From positions 1 to 18,535 of the forward strand of contig DASQIK010000006.1 of the NCBI GenBank assembly GCA_035631615.1: a stretch of 18,535 bases of DNA. The letters are read 5' to 3'. This stretch comes from UBA5189 sp035631615. GTDB lineage: Bacteria; Chloroflexota; Limnocylindria; Limnocylindrales; CSP1-4. The notes below the pieces were generated by a model. The model was not told the origin of the DNA, ran no database searches, and worked only from the letters and a program-made list of their open reading frames with translations. Both the position numbers and the translations under genes were made by a program. The number at the start of each line of letters is the position of its first letter. Within the stretch, counting starts at the first letter, position 1. Positions 1 to 7,455 of the stretch are shown piece after piece.

Positions 1-808
1 TCGGCGGCCGGCCGCGACGGCCCCAGGTCCAGACGCTTGGCCGCAGGCGGAAGACCGCGCCGACGATCATCAGCCAGGTGATCCCGGCGAGCCACCCACC
101 GACGACGTCGGTCAGGAAGTGGTAGCCGAGGTAGATCCGGCTCACCCCGATCCCGAACGTCAGCACCGACGCCGTGATCAACGAGATCACGCCGACCTTC
201 CGCCCGAACACCGACCACAGGATCAGCGCGATCGCGACATAGAACGCCACGCCGTTCATCGCGTGGCCGCTCGGGAAGCTGTAGTCGGGCAGCACCGCCG
301 CATAGTCGAGCTTCGGCCGCGGCCGCTGGAAGATGAGCTTCATGATCGCGTCGATCGCCATCGATCCGCCGAGCGACACGAGCAGGAACGTGAACGCGCC
401 ATAGCGTCGGACGACGAGCAGGCCCCCGCCCACGACCAGCAGCACCGGCAGCACGATGAGGGTCGTGCCCATCGTCGTGAGCCCGTTCATCAGCGCGTTG
501 AAGTTCGGGGACTGGATGCTGTGCAGGAACGGCGTCGCCCACGCGTCGAGAGCGAACACCTCCTGGTCGCGGACGCCCTCGGCGATGAAGCCCAGCACGA
601 CGAGGCTGGCGATCAGCCCGGCCGCCGCCACCACGAGCACGCCCGTCGCCAGGCCGAGCGGCGGCCGCGGTGTCGGTTGGGTGCTGCTCTTCGGCTGCTT
701 CGGATCGACGCGGCCGAGCGGGCCGGACTCGGTGTCGGGGCCGGCATCGACCCGCGAGCCCGCGGAGCTGGCGGGGGGCGTGGCGGGCTCGGCGTGGTCC
801 GTCGTCAT
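1..808 (-). CDS. PAP2-superfamily membrane phosphatase (3' end cut by window edge)
   Basis: Type 2 phosphatidic acid phosphatase/haloperoxidase-fold membrane enzyme, expected to remove phosphate from a lipid phosphate or diphosphate at the outer membrane face. 269 codons are visible before the frame runs off the left edge. All three family motifs are intact: KX6RP (K157 to P165), PSGH (179-182) and SRX5HX3D (S223, R224, H230, D234). R224, H182 and H230 correspond to the phosphate-binding and catalytic residues. The first ~50 residues are hydrophilic and rich in Pro, Ser and Thr. Hydrophobic segments start at about 51-75, followed by several more. The ATG overlaps the TGA of the upstream PAP2 gene as ATGA (805-808), so translation is probably coupled. 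The substrate (undecaprenyl diphosphate, phosphatidate or phosphatidylglycerophosphate) cannot be decided from the sequence. Confidence 0.88.
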   Translation of the reverse strand, partial: MTTDHAEPATPPASSAGSRVDAGPDTESGPLGRVDPKQPKSSTQPTPRPPLGLATGVLVVAAAGLIASLVVLGFIAEGVRDQEVFALDAWATPFLHSIQSPNFNALMNGLTTMGTTLIVLPVLLVVGGGLLVVRRYGAFTFLLVSLGGSMAIDAIMKLIFQRPRPKLDYAAVLPDYSFPSGHAMNGVAFYVAIALILWSVFGRKVGVISLITASVLTFGIGVSRIYLGYHFLTDVVGGWLAGITWLMIVGAVFRLRPSVWTWGRRGRPP

Positions 809-1533
809 TGGCGCTCGGGCTCCGGAGGACGGTCGGCCCAGCCGCCGCGCCGCGAGAACCAGCCGTACAGGCCCACCGCCGCGAAGCCACCGAAGATTCC
901 CGCCAGCATGTCGCTCGGATAATGCGACGAAAGCGCCACGCGCGAGATCTCGACGACAACGACGAACGCGACGGCGAGGACCACGTACAGGACGCGCCCC
1001 AGCTCCGAGCGGAGACGCCGCCACACCTTCAGCCCGACCATCCCGAGGATCATCACGTCCTCGAGCGAGTGCCCGGACGGGTAGCTGAACTCGGTGCCCG
1101 GGATGATGTTCGCCCCGCCGGCACCGACCTCCGGCCGGGGGCGGGCGAGGAGCACCTTGAGCCCTTCCGTGGTCGCGGTCGCGGCTGCAAGGAGGAGGAA
1201 GACGACGATCGCTTCGCGATGCCGCCCCTTCCACCAGAGCCAGACGACGAAGCCCAGGCCGATCGGGATCATGGGCAGGTTGCCAAGGTTCGTGAAGAGG
1301 TTCCAGACCGGGTCGAGCGAGGTCCACGAGCTGGCCAGGTCCAGGAACGGCTTGTCGAACGGGATGACGACGTGGCTCCCGACCAGGATGGTCATGATCA
1401 CGAGCCCGGCGATACCCACCAGCCCGAGTGCGAGCCACGCGGTGGCGTTCCGATCGGATCGCTGTGCGCTGTCCAGGGTCGTGCCCTCCCGTTGCCGGAC
1501 GCGTCCATCCGCCGGCGCCATTCGGTGGAGCAT
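805..1533 (-). CDS. PAP2-superfamily membrane phosphatase (complete)
   Basis: Second PAP2-fold phosphatase of 242 residues, lying directly upstream of the first and overlapping it by four bases. Motifs are complete: KX6RP (K126-P134), PSGH (152-155), SRX5HX3D (S197, R198, H204, D208). Hydrophobic segments lie near 32-53, 85-101, 107-122, 180-196 and 210-225, consistent with a five- to six-helix integral membrane protein with the active site outside. The two proteins share the motifs but not the sequence between them, so the pair is not a recent duplication. The start is uncertain: ATG 1533 is used, and ATG 1521 (residue 5) is equally possible. I see neither a clear TANNNT box nor a Shine-Dalgarno sequence here. 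It may be read through from the MFS gene 93 bases upstream on the same strand. Lipid phosphate substrate unknown. Confidence 0.88.
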   Translation of the reverse strand: MLHRMAPADGRVRQREGTTLDSAQRSDRNATAWLALGLVGIAGLVIMTILVGSHVVIPFDKPFLDLASSWTSLDPVWNLFTNLGNLPMIPIGLGFVVWLWWKGRHREAIVVFLLLAAATATTEGLKVLLARPRPEVGAGGANIIPGTEFSYPSGHSLEDVMILGMVGLKVWRRLRSELGRVLYVVLAVAFVVVVEISRVALSSHYPSDMLAGIFGGFAAVGLYGWFSRRGGWADRPPEPERQ

Positions 1534-1562
1534 CCGCCGACCAGGCCGACAGCGGCATCGAG

Positions 1563-1574
1563 GGCGGTACCGCC
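1563..1574. repeat. 12-bp perfect palindrome between MFS and PAP2 genes
   Basis: GGCGGTACCGCC reads identically on both strands and lies in the 93-base gap between the MFS stop (1627) and the PAP2 start (1533). It could be an operator half-site pair or a short mRNA hairpin. No T-run follows in either direction, so it is not a classical terminator. The role is unproven, and GC-rich palindromes of this length also occur by chance. Confidence 0.3.
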
Positions 1575-1626
1575 GGAGTCACAACGGAACGACATCCCGG
1601 TTGGCGACAGGGCGCTCGGCAGCCGG

Positions 1627-2877
1627 TCAGCCGGGAGCGGGGACTCCCGTCGGGCTCGAGGTCCGCCTGCGGGAATCGAGCAGGAACAGCGCGAAGGCCA
1701 GGAATCCGACGACCGCCAGCGCAACCAGCGCGCCGCGAATGCCAAGGCCGAGGACCAGCAGGCCGCCCACGTTCGGCGCGATCACGAGCACCAGGTTCTG
1801 GATCGTCTGGTCCACCGCGCTGAACGTCACGCCGTGCTCCGGCGGGATCCGGCGCATGAGCTGGTCGAACAGCGCCAGCTGGGCGCCGGCGCCGGCGAGC
1901 CCGATCGCGAACGCGACCGCGGCGACGGCCGGCAGCCAGCCGATGAGCGACAGCGCGGCAGGCCCGAGCGCCCCCAGCAGCAGCGACGGCAGGAGCGTCA
2001 GCGCGGCGCCACGCCGGCGGGCGAGCTGCCGCGCGATCAGATAGCCGAGCACGCTGCCGGCCGACGCCGCGGAGCCGATCACGCCGATCCACGCGTCCGG
2101 CGCCTTCACCTCGTTGACATAGAACAGGGGCAGGATCGGCATCGCCAGCCCGATGCTGACGGTGTACAGCATCACGCGCGCCTCGTATCGGGTGAACGAG
2201 CGATTCGCGACGATCAGGCGCCACAGGCCGCGGACCCGGCCGCGCGGGTCGGCTCGGATCGCGGGCGGGACGGGCACCTGGTCCGGGATCACGAGCCGGC
2301 TCGACTGCAGGTAGCTGCCAAAGCCGGCGACGCTGACGACGATCAGCAGGATCTCGAAGTTCTCGGGGAACGCGACGGCGCTCAGGAACTGGCCGCCGAG
2401 GGCGACGGCGATCGCCGCCGACACGCCGGCAATGGCCCAGCGCCGGCCGAGCAGATCGAACCGGCCGCCAGGCCCGGCGGCGCCATCCATCACCATCGGG
2501 AAGGTCACGAAGGCAGCGGTCGACGGGACCGAGGCGATGCCCCACACGAGCAGCAGCGCGGGGACCGCCATGTCGCGCGGCAGGACGGCAGCCGCGATGC
2601 CCATCACGCCATAGCTGGACCAGGCGATCAGCCGAAGGCGGCTGTACCACGGCACGGTGTTGCGCCGCCGCTGGAGCCAGCGCCCGAACGGGATGGCAAG
2701 CGCGAACGCGGTGAAGGCGGGGAGCGCGGTCAGCAGTCCGATGGCATTCGGGCTCGCGCCCAGGCGGAGCAGGAACACGGGCAGGAACGTGCCCGAGGCG
2801 TTGACGACGCCGATGAACACCGAATCGGCCTGGACCAGGCGCCAGTTCCGCGCCCGGACCGACATCCCCTCCGCCAT
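1627..2877 (-). CDS. Major facilitator superfamily (MFS) transporter
   Basis: Integral membrane transporter of 416 residues with a repeating pattern of hydrophobic segments consistent with 11-12 helices. The short basic cytoplasmic loop after helix 2 (about residues 47-54, GRWLQRRR) corresponds to the MFS motif A region. A longer hydrophilic centre (about residues 195-225) separates the two six-helix halves. The second half opens with the FTRYEARVMLYTVSIGLAMPILPLFYV segment shortened here to its key feature: a helix with Pro-Ile-Leu-Pro in the middle. ATG 2877 was chosen because a TAGCGT box ends eight bases upstream, matching the leaderless pattern of the window. TTG 2886 and ATG 2865 are alternatives. 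The substrate is unknown, and no drug-efflux or sugar-specific motif stands out. Confidence 0.82.
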   Translation of the reverse strand: MAEGMSVRARNWRLVQADSVFIGVVNASGTFLPVFLLRLGASPNAIGLLTALPAFTAFALAIPFGRWLQRRRNTVPWYSRLRLIAWSSYGVMGIAAAVLPRDMAVPALLLVWGIASVPSTAAFVTFPMVMDGAAGPGGRFDLLGRRWAIAGVSAAIAVALGGQFLSAVAFPENFEILLIVVSVAGFGSYLQSSRLVIPDQVPVPPAIRADPRGRVRGLWRLIVANRSFTRYEARVMLYTVSIGLAMPILPLFYVNEVKAPDAWIGVIGSAASAGSVLGYLIARQLARRRGAALTLLPSLLLGALGPAALSLIGWLPAVAAVAFAIGLAGAGAQLALFDQLMRRIPPEHGVTFSAVDQTIQNLVLVIAPNVGGLLVLGLGIRGALVALAVVGFLAFALFLLDSRRRTSSPTGVPAPG

Positions 2878-2885
2878 CGCCCACA

Positions 2886-2895
2886 ACGCTAGCGT
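2886..2895. promoter_or_regulatory. Palindromic -10 element in the MFS/antiporter divergent promoter
   Basis: ACGCTAGCGT is a perfect 10-bp palindrome that contains TAGCGT on each strand. On the minus strand TAGCGT ends eight bases before the MFS ATG (2877), giving a leaderless start. On the plus strand it lies 30 bases before the antiporter ATG (2926), which would leave a 5' UTR of roughly 24 bases. No convincing -35 hexamer was found on either side. One symmetrical -10 serving both directions is an inference. Confidence 0.45.
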
Positions 2896-2925
2896 GCGGC
2901 CACCACGCGGGCTGGCCCATCCCCG

Positions 2926-4044
2926 ATGATGGCGTCCGACATGCCCAGCCGCGTCGACCGCCGGACCGCGTTGATCTACGGCGGCTACGCGGCCGCCTTC
3001 GCCGTCGTCGCGTTCGCGAACCTGCTCGGGCTGCCGGCGATGGTCCGCTTCGTGGTTGCGGTCATCGCCCTCGCGGCGGGGGCGGTCGCCGTCGGCGAGG
3101 CCGTCGAGCGGCTGTCACGGCGCCTGTCGCCCGCCGCGACCGGCGTCGTCCAGTCGGTGCTGGGCAACCTGCCCGAGCTCTTCCTGACGATCTTCGCCCT
3201 GCAGGCCGGCCTCCTCCAGGTCGTCGCGGCGGCGCTCGTCGGCTCGATCCTCGGGAACGCGCTGTTCGTGCTGGGGCTGGCTACGCTCGTCGGCGGCCTG
3301 CGCCACGGCAAGCTCACGTTCTCCGCGTCGGCGAACCGCCTGTACGCGACCGAGCTGGTGCTCGGCGTGGCCGCGCTGACCGTGCCGTTCCTGGCGACCC
3401 AGCCGGGCGCCCCGGACTTCGGTCACGCGGACGAGCTGTCCGGGGTCGTCGCGATCGTGCTGCTGGTCCTGTTCGCCGTGTCCGTGCCCATCTCGCTGCG
3501 CCTGGCCTCGGAGGCCCCGGCCGCGAAGCCGCACGTCCCGGACGACGACGCCACGCACGAGGACGTCCCGAAGCCGCTCATCCAGACCATCCTGCTGCTC
3601 GCCATCTCCGGCGCATCCGCGGCGTTCGTGGCGGACTGGTTCGTCGAGGCACTCCAGCCCGCGATGGCGACGCTCGGCATGAGCGAGGCATTCGCGGGCC
3701 TGATCGTCGTGGCGCTGGCCAGCAACGCCGTGGAGAATCTCGCCGGCGTGACGTCCGCGGCGAAGGGCAAGGGCGACCTGGCGATGAGCCTGATCCTGAA
3801 CTCGGCGCTCCAGATCGTGCTGTTCCTCGCGCCGGTGATCGTCCTCCTCAGCTTCCTCGTCGCGCCCGCGCCGCTGACCCTGATCCTGAGCCCGTTGCTG
3901 CTGGGCACGCTCGCGGTCAGCGTCCTGCTCGTGTTCATCATCGTCGCCGACGGCGAGGCGAACGCGTTCGAGGGCGCGATGCTGCTCGGCCTGTACGCGA
4001 TCATCGCGGCCGCCGTGTGGTGGGGACCCCCAATCCACACCTAG
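2926..4044 (+). CDS. Calcium/proton exchanger (CaCA superfamily, CAX/ChaA type)
   Basis: Predicted inner-membrane cation/H+ antiporter of 372 residues, a normal length for bacterial CAX proteins, exporting Ca2+ (possibly Na+ or K+) against proton influx. It has two homologous halves, each with an alpha-repeat. The first centres on LGNLPEL (79-85, E84) and continues VGSILGNALFVLGLA (105-119). The second centres on ASNAVENLAGVTSAAKGKGD (265-284, E270), followed by LNSALQIVLF (291-300). The two glutamates are the expected ion-binding residues. The usual GN before the second glutamate is SN here (S266, N267), a mild deviation. An acidic and histidine-containing loop (205-213) joins the halves, as in CAX proteins. 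ATG 2926 and ATG 2929 are tandem starts, and ATG 2941 is also possible. Confidence 0.88.
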   Translation: MMASDMPSRVDRRTALIYGGYAAAFAVVAFANLLGLPAMVRFVVAVIALAAGAVAVGEAVERLSRRLSPAATGVVQSVLGNLPELFLTIFALQAGLLQVVAAALVGSILGNALFVLGLATLVGGLRHGKLTFSASANRLYATELVLGVAALTVPFLATQPGAPDFGHADELSGVVAIVLLVLFAVSVPISLRLASEAPAAKPHVPDDDATHEDVPKPLIQTILLLAISGASAAFVADWFVEALQPAMATLGMSEAFAGLIVVALASNAVENLAGVTSAAKGKGDLAMSLILNSALQIVLFLAPVIVLLSFLVAPAPLTLILSPLLLGTLAVSVLLVFIIVADGEANAFEGAMLLGLYAIIAAAVWWGPPIHT

Positions 4045-4046
4045 TG

Positions 4047-4052
4047 CACAAT
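4047..4052 (+). promoter_or_regulatory. Possible -10 box for the homocysteine methyltransferase gene
   Basis: CACAAT ends nine bases before ATG 4062 and lies just after the antiporter stop. It matches TATAAT at four of six positions but lacks the leading T, so it is the weakest of the near-start boxes in this window. Read-through from the antiporter gene is an equally good source of transcript. Confidence 0.3.
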
Positions 4053-4061
4053 CGCGGTGCG

Positions 4062-4946
4062 ATGGCCAGCTGGGAGGAGCTCGTTCGATCCGGCCGTCCG
4101 ATCGTCGCCGACGGCGCGATGGGCACGGTCCTCATGGCCAACGGCCTCGAGTTCGGGGATCCGCCGGAGCTCTGGAACCTCGAGCACCCCGAGATCATCC
4201 GGCGCGTCCAGCGCGCCTACATCGAGGCCGGCGCCCAGGTGCTGCTCACCAACACGTTCGGCGGCAACCGGCTCCGCCTCGAGCTGCACGGCCGCGAGGA
4301 CCGCGTCGACCAGCTCAACCGCACGGCGGCCGTGCTCGCGCGGGTCGAGGCCGACGCTGCGGATCACCCGGTCGTCGTCGCCGGCGACATCGGTCCGAGC
4401 GGCCAGATCATGGAATCGATCGGCGGCACGCTGACCCCGGTGATCGCGCGCGAGGTGTTCGCGGAGCAGGCGCGCGCCCTCGCGGCGGGCGGCGTCGACG
4501 TCATGTGGGTCGAGACGATGAGCGACGTGAACGAGGCAGTGGCGGCGATCCTGGGCGCGAAGGACGCCGCGCCCGGCCTGCCGGTGATCGCGACCATGAG
4601 CTTCGACACTCGCGGCCGGACGATGATGGGCGTCACGCCGGAGCAGGCAGGGGCCGCCCTCCTGGGGGCCGGCGCCGCCGCCATCGGCGGGAACTGCGGC
4701 AACGGGCCGGAGGAGCTCGTGCCGGTCATCGAGAAGATGCGCGCCGCGTTCCCGGACGCCGTGCTGGTCGCGAAGGGCAACGTCGGGATGCCCCAGCTCG
4801 TTGGCATGGCCGTCGAGTACGAGACGACCCCCGACACCATGGCCGAGTTCGCGCGGCGGTTCCGCGACGCCGGGGCGAATGTCATCGGTGCCTGCTGCGG
4901 CAGCACCCCGCCGCACCTCCACGCGATGGCCGAGGCGCTCGCGTAG
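4062..4946 (+). CDS. Homocysteine S-methyltransferase family protein
   Basis: Zinc-dependent methyltransferase of 294 residues, the size of a stand-alone Hcy-binding domain such as BHMT, MHT or the first domain of MetH. It is expected to activate a thiol such as homocysteine on zinc and accept a methyl group, usually to make methionine. The glycine-rich start (DGAMGTVL, 18-25) and NTFGGNRLRL (64-73) are family signatures. The zinc ligands are visible: C212 in GGNCGNG, and C278 and C279 in GACCG. No cobalamin or folate domain follows, so the methyl donor (betaine, S-methylmethionine, or a partner corrinoid protein) is undetermined. ATG 4062 is preferred over an upstream in-frame GTG at 4017, because that start would overlap the antiporter and add residues unlike the family N terminus. 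Confidence 0.88.
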   Translation: MASWEELVRSGRPIVADGAMGTVLMANGLEFGDPPELWNLEHPEIIRRVQRAYIEAGAQVLLTNTFGGNRLRLELHGREDRVDQLNRTAAVLARVEADAADHPVVVAGDIGPSGQIMESIGGTLTPVIAREVFAEQARALAAGGVDVMWVETMSDVNEAVAAILGAKDAAPGLPVIATMSFDTRGRTMMGVTPEQAGAALLGAGAAAIGGNCGNGPEELVPVIEKMRAAFPDAVLVAKGNVGMPQLVGMAVEYETTPDTMAEFARRFRDAGANVIGACCGSTPPHLHAMAEALA

Positions 4947-4961
4947 GGCATCCCCACGAAC

Positions 4962-4977
4962 GGGCCGGAGAGGGCCC
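4962..4977 (+). terminator. Weak hairpin after the homocysteine methyltransferase gene
   Basis: GGGCC and GGCCC form a 5-bp stem with a six-base loop (GGAGAG), 15 bases after the stop codon. No U-run follows. It sits just before the lipB -10 box. It could be a weak intrinsic or Rho-assisted terminator, or mere GC-rich chance. Confidence 0.25.
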
Positions 4978-4982
4978 CCTGC

Positions 4983-4988
4983 TATCGT
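4983..4988 (+). promoter_or_regulatory. -10 box for leaderless lipB
   Basis: TATCGT ends seven bases before ATG 4996. Transcription would begin at or within a base or two of the start codon. No Shine-Dalgarno sequence is present between the box and the ATG. Confidence 0.55.
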
Positions 4989-4995
4989 CCCGCGC

Positions 4996-5721
4996 ATGGG
5001 ACGGCCTGGACCGATCGAGGCGCGCTGGCTCGGGCGGATCGGGTATCGGGATGCCTGGGCGCTCCAGAAGGAGCTCGTCGCGCAGCGGGCCACGGGCGAG
5101 ATCGGCGACCGGCTGCTGCTCATGGAGCACGATGCGGTCCTGACCCTCGGGCGCCAGGCGGCCGTCGAGCACGTCCTGGCCACGCGCCGGCAGCTGTCCC
5201 GCCGCGGCATCGAGGTCATCCGCGTCGAGCGCGGCGGCGAGGTCACGTATCACGGCCCGGGCCAGCTGGTCGCGTACCCGATCATCCGACTCGCGGATCG
5301 GGGGCTGCTCGTCCGGCCGCTCGTGGCGGCGCTCGAGGCGGCCATGATCGGGACCGCCGCCAGCCTCGGCGTCGCCACGTTCCGGCGTGACGGTCACCCC
5401 GGCTGCTGGGTCGAAGGCGACGGCGGTCGCCCGCATCGCAAGATCGGAGCGCTCGGGCTCCGGATCGAGCGCGGTGTCAGCTATCACGGCATCGCGCTGA
5501 ACATCGACCCGGACCTGCGCGACTTCGACCTGATCGATCCATGCGGCATGCCCGGCCTGATCTCGACGTCGATCGCCGAGGAGCTCGGCCGAACCGCCGA
5601 GCCGCCGACGACGGCGGCCGTCGAGCGCGCCGGTTCGATCTTCGGGGGCGCGTTCGCGACGGCCATCGGCGCCCCGCTCGACTGGACCGCCGTCGCGGAG
5701 CGGGATCTCGTCCCGGCATGA
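4996..5721 (+). CDS. lipB: Octanoyl-[acyl carrier protein]:protein N-octanoyltransferase LipB
   Basis: Transfers octanoate from acyl carrier protein to a lysine of lipoyl domains (E2 subunits, glycine cleavage H protein), the first step of lipoate synthesis in the cytosol. It has 241 residues, a normal length. Diagnostic segments are RVERGGEVTYHGPGQLVAYP (76-95), RKIGALGLRI (148-157) with the catalytic lysine K149, GVSYHGIALNI (160-170), and DPCGM (181-185) with the catalytic cysteine C183, followed by T191-S192. ATG 4996 is supported by TATCGT seven bases upstream and by the length of the family N terminus. The open frame extends far upstream, but in another gene's shadow. The stop overlaps the start of the GalT-like gene. 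No lipA is seen in the window. Confidence 0.95.
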   Translation: MGRPGPIEARWLGRIGYRDAWALQKELVAQRATGEIGDRLLLMEHDAVLTLGRQAAVEHVLATRRQLSRRGIEVIRVERGGEVTYHGPGQLVAYPIIRLADRGLLVRPLVAALEAAMIGTAASLGVATFRRDGHPGCWVEGDGGRPHRKIGALGLRIERGVSYHGIALNIDPDLRDFDLIDPCGMPGLISTSIAEELGRTAEPPTTAAVERAGSIFGGAFATAIGAPLDWTAVAERDLVPA

Positions 5722-6710
5722 GCGCCGGCCTGTTCGAGCTGCGCAAGGACCCGATCACGGGCTGGTGGGTTGCGACGATCGTCGATCGCGACTTCGACCG
5801 GAGCCGGTTCGCGCGGCCCGCCGCGGCGATCGACGACGGCGGCGACTGCCAGAACTGCCGCCTGCCCGACGGCGACGGCGTTCGACTGCGCGTGCTCAAG
5901 GACTACGCCTTCCACGTCGTGGGCACGGAGCAGGAGCGCGACGAGCTGGACCGCGGCATCGCCCAGGTGACGGTCGCCGACGCCCGCGCCGCCGGCAGCT
6001 GGCGGACGATCGCGGCGCCGCCGCGCGAGCACCGCGCGCTCGCCCAGGTCGGCGGGGTCGCGGAGACGATGCTCCGGCTCGCGCGCGATGCCGTCGCGGA
6101 GGCTGCAGCTGCCGCCCAGACCGGCTATGTCCAGGTCGTGCAGAACTGGGGCGCCCAGGCGGGCGCGCGCACGAATCACCTGTGCCTCGACGTGTACGAC
6201 CTGCCGCTCATCCCGCACCGGGTCGCCGAGGAGCTCGGCGGCGCCGCACGCTTCGTGATCCGCGAGGGCGAGTGCCCGTGGTGCCGGCTCGTCCGCGACG
6301 AGTCGCGCACGCGGGAGAGGCTCGTCTGGGAGGACGCCTCGACGGTCGCTTTCGCGCCGTGGGGCTCGCGCTCGCCGTTCGAGGTATGGATCGTCCCGCG
6401 AACCCACCAGGCGGACTTCGGCCGGGCGGACGACGCCGCCGTCCATGCCACGGCGCAGGCCCTTCGCCAGGTGCTCGGCGGCCTCGCCGTCAGCCTCGAC
6501 GGGCCGCCGTACAACCTCGTGCTGCACACCGCGCCCGTGCGCGAGCGGGTCGACGCCACCTTCCATTGGCACTGGGAGCTGCATCCCCGGCTGCGCGACA
6601 TCGCCGGGCTCGAGCTGGGCACGGGCCTGCCGGTGAACCCTGTCTCGCCCGAGGCCGCCGTCGAGCAGCTGCTCGAGCGGGCAGGGATGCGCGTCGAGGC
6701 CGCCACGTGA
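5718..6710 (+). CDS. GalT-fold protein lacking the catalytic HPH motif
   Basis: Two-domain HIT/GalT-superfamily protein of 330 residues, matching the length and layout of galactose-1-phosphate uridylyltransferase. Visible are two CxxC pairs (C44/C47 and C186/C189, probable structural zinc), the VQVVQNWGAQAGA stretch (138-150), and the C-terminal FHWHWELHPRL segment (282-292), which matches the GalT histidine-rich strand, followed by ELGTGLPVNPVSPE. The position that should read HPHxQ reads H-L-C-L-D (154-158). The first histidine is kept, the nucleophilic histidine is C156, and the glutamine is D158. Ordinary uridylyl transfer is therefore doubtful. The ATG overlaps the lipB stop as ATGA, so the two are translated together. 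Possible roles are an altered nucleotidyltransferase or phosphorylase, or a non-enzymatic relative. The fold call is firm and the activity unknown. Confidence 0.8.
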   Translation: MSAGLFELRKDPITGWWVATIVDRDFDRSRFARPAAAIDDGGDCQNCRLPDGDGVRLRVLKDYAFHVVGTEQERDELDRGIAQVTVADARAAGSWRTIAAPPREHRALAQVGGVAETMLRLARDAVAEAAAAAQTGYVQVVQNWGAQAGARTNHLCLDVYDLPLIPHRVAEELGGAARFVIREGECPWCRLVRDESRTRERLVWEDASTVAFAPWGSRSPFEVWIVPRTHQADFGRADDAAVHATAQALRQVLGGLAVSLDGPPYNLVLHTAPVRERVDATFHWHWELHPRLRDIAGLELGTGLPVNPVSPEAAVEQLLERAGMRVEAAT

Positions 6711-6819
6711 GCGAGCGTCACACGGGCCGCGATCGGGTCGTCCCTCGGGTCGACGCCGCAGCCCAGCACCGGCATCCTCCCATCGATGCCGCGGTCGCCA
6801 TCAGGGAAGACCACCGATC

Positions 6820-7455
6820 GTGCTCGAACAATCGACGACCCAGCCCGCAGGCATCCTCGCCGGCCGCCCCGTGAGCCGGACCTGGGACCAGGACACCGCC
6901 CGAGCGTTCGTCGACAGCCTGTTCGCGAAGCACCACACGGAGATCTACGCCTACCTCGTGCGGATGCTCCGGGACTCGGAGCTCGCCGCCGACCTGACGC
7001 AGGACGCGTTCATCAAGGCCTACAAGAACTACGACACGCTGGAGAAGGACGAGAACGCCCGCGCGTGGCTGTACCAGATCGCCCATCGCGTCGCGCTCGA
7101 CGAGCTGCGCCACCGCAAGATCCTGCGGATGGTCCCGTGGACCGGTGAATCGCATGGGGCGGCCCCGTCCGCGGAGCGGCTCGCGATGGACCTGCGCCTG
7201 TCCGGCCCGCTCGAGCGCGCCCTGGCCACGATCCCCGAGCGGCAGCGGGCCGCCCTGCTCCTTGCCGAGCTGCACGACCTCTCCGGCCTCGAGCTGGCGG
7301 CCGCGATGGGCGTCAGCCACGTTGCCGCACGCGCGATCCTGACCCGCGCCCGCGAGAGCCTGCGCCGCGCACTGGCGGCCGAGAAGGACGCCGAGCACAA
7401 GGCCGAGGCGGAGCGCGATGCACGGTTCGCGAGCCAGGCGCGCGGCGACCGATGA
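6820..7455 (+). CDS. RNA polymerase sigma factor, ECF (sigma-70) family
   Basis: Two-domain ECF sigma factor of 211 residues. Region 2 spans about 32-102, with the -10-recognition helix in the ADLTQDAFIKAYKNYDTLE stretch (57-75) and ARAWLYQIAHRVALDELRHRK (80-100). Region 4 spans about 128-183, with helix-turn-helix PERQRAALLLAELHDLSGLELAAAMG (139-164) and a following recognition helix. The C-terminal ~25 residues are charged and probably disordered. GTG 6820 is used, with a purine-rich AGGGA at 6803-6807. GTG 6873 (residue 18) would still leave region 2 intact and cannot be excluded. The stop overlaps the anti-sigma start, the usual arrangement for an ECF sigma factor held at the membrane by its partner. 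No autoregulatory -35/-10 pair was identified. Confidence 0.92.
   Translation: MLEQSTTQPAGILAGRPVSRTWDQDTARAFVDSLFAKHHTEIYAYLVRMLRDSELAADLTQDAFIKAYKNYDTLEKDENARAWLYQIAHRVALDELRHRKILRMVPWTGESHGAAPSAERLAMDLRLSGPLERALATIPERQRAALLLAELHDLSGLELAAAMGVSHVAARAILTRARESLRRALAAEKDAEHKAEAERDARFASQARGDR

Noticed and set aside
670..2892. Long plus-strand open frame (about 740 codons) opposite the PAP2 and MFS genes.
   Set aside because: Low-complexity Arg/Asp/Gln/Pro translation, no domain, and fully antisense to three well-supported membrane protein genes.
4964..4977. CCGGAGAGG upstream of lipB matches the CCNGNGAGG core of PyrR loops.
   Set aside because: The stem that forms (GGGCC/GGCCC) puts the loop one base out of register. 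With the PyrR hexaloop the second pair would be G-G. It also lies upstream of the lipB -10 box, so it would not be in the lipB mRNA. Probably coincidence.
4801..4995. 65-codon N-terminal extension of lipB in frame.
   Set aside because: It overlaps the end of the methyltransferase gene, and its translation is Arg/Pro/Ser-rich and unlike LipB. The TATCGT box and family length support ATG 4996.
6711..6819. 109-base gap before the sigma factor searched for a promoter or small RNA.
   Set aside because: No TANNNT box at leaderless spacing and no ECF-like -35/-10 pair was found. Only a weak AGGGA precedes GTG 6820, so nothing was annotated beyond the gene start.
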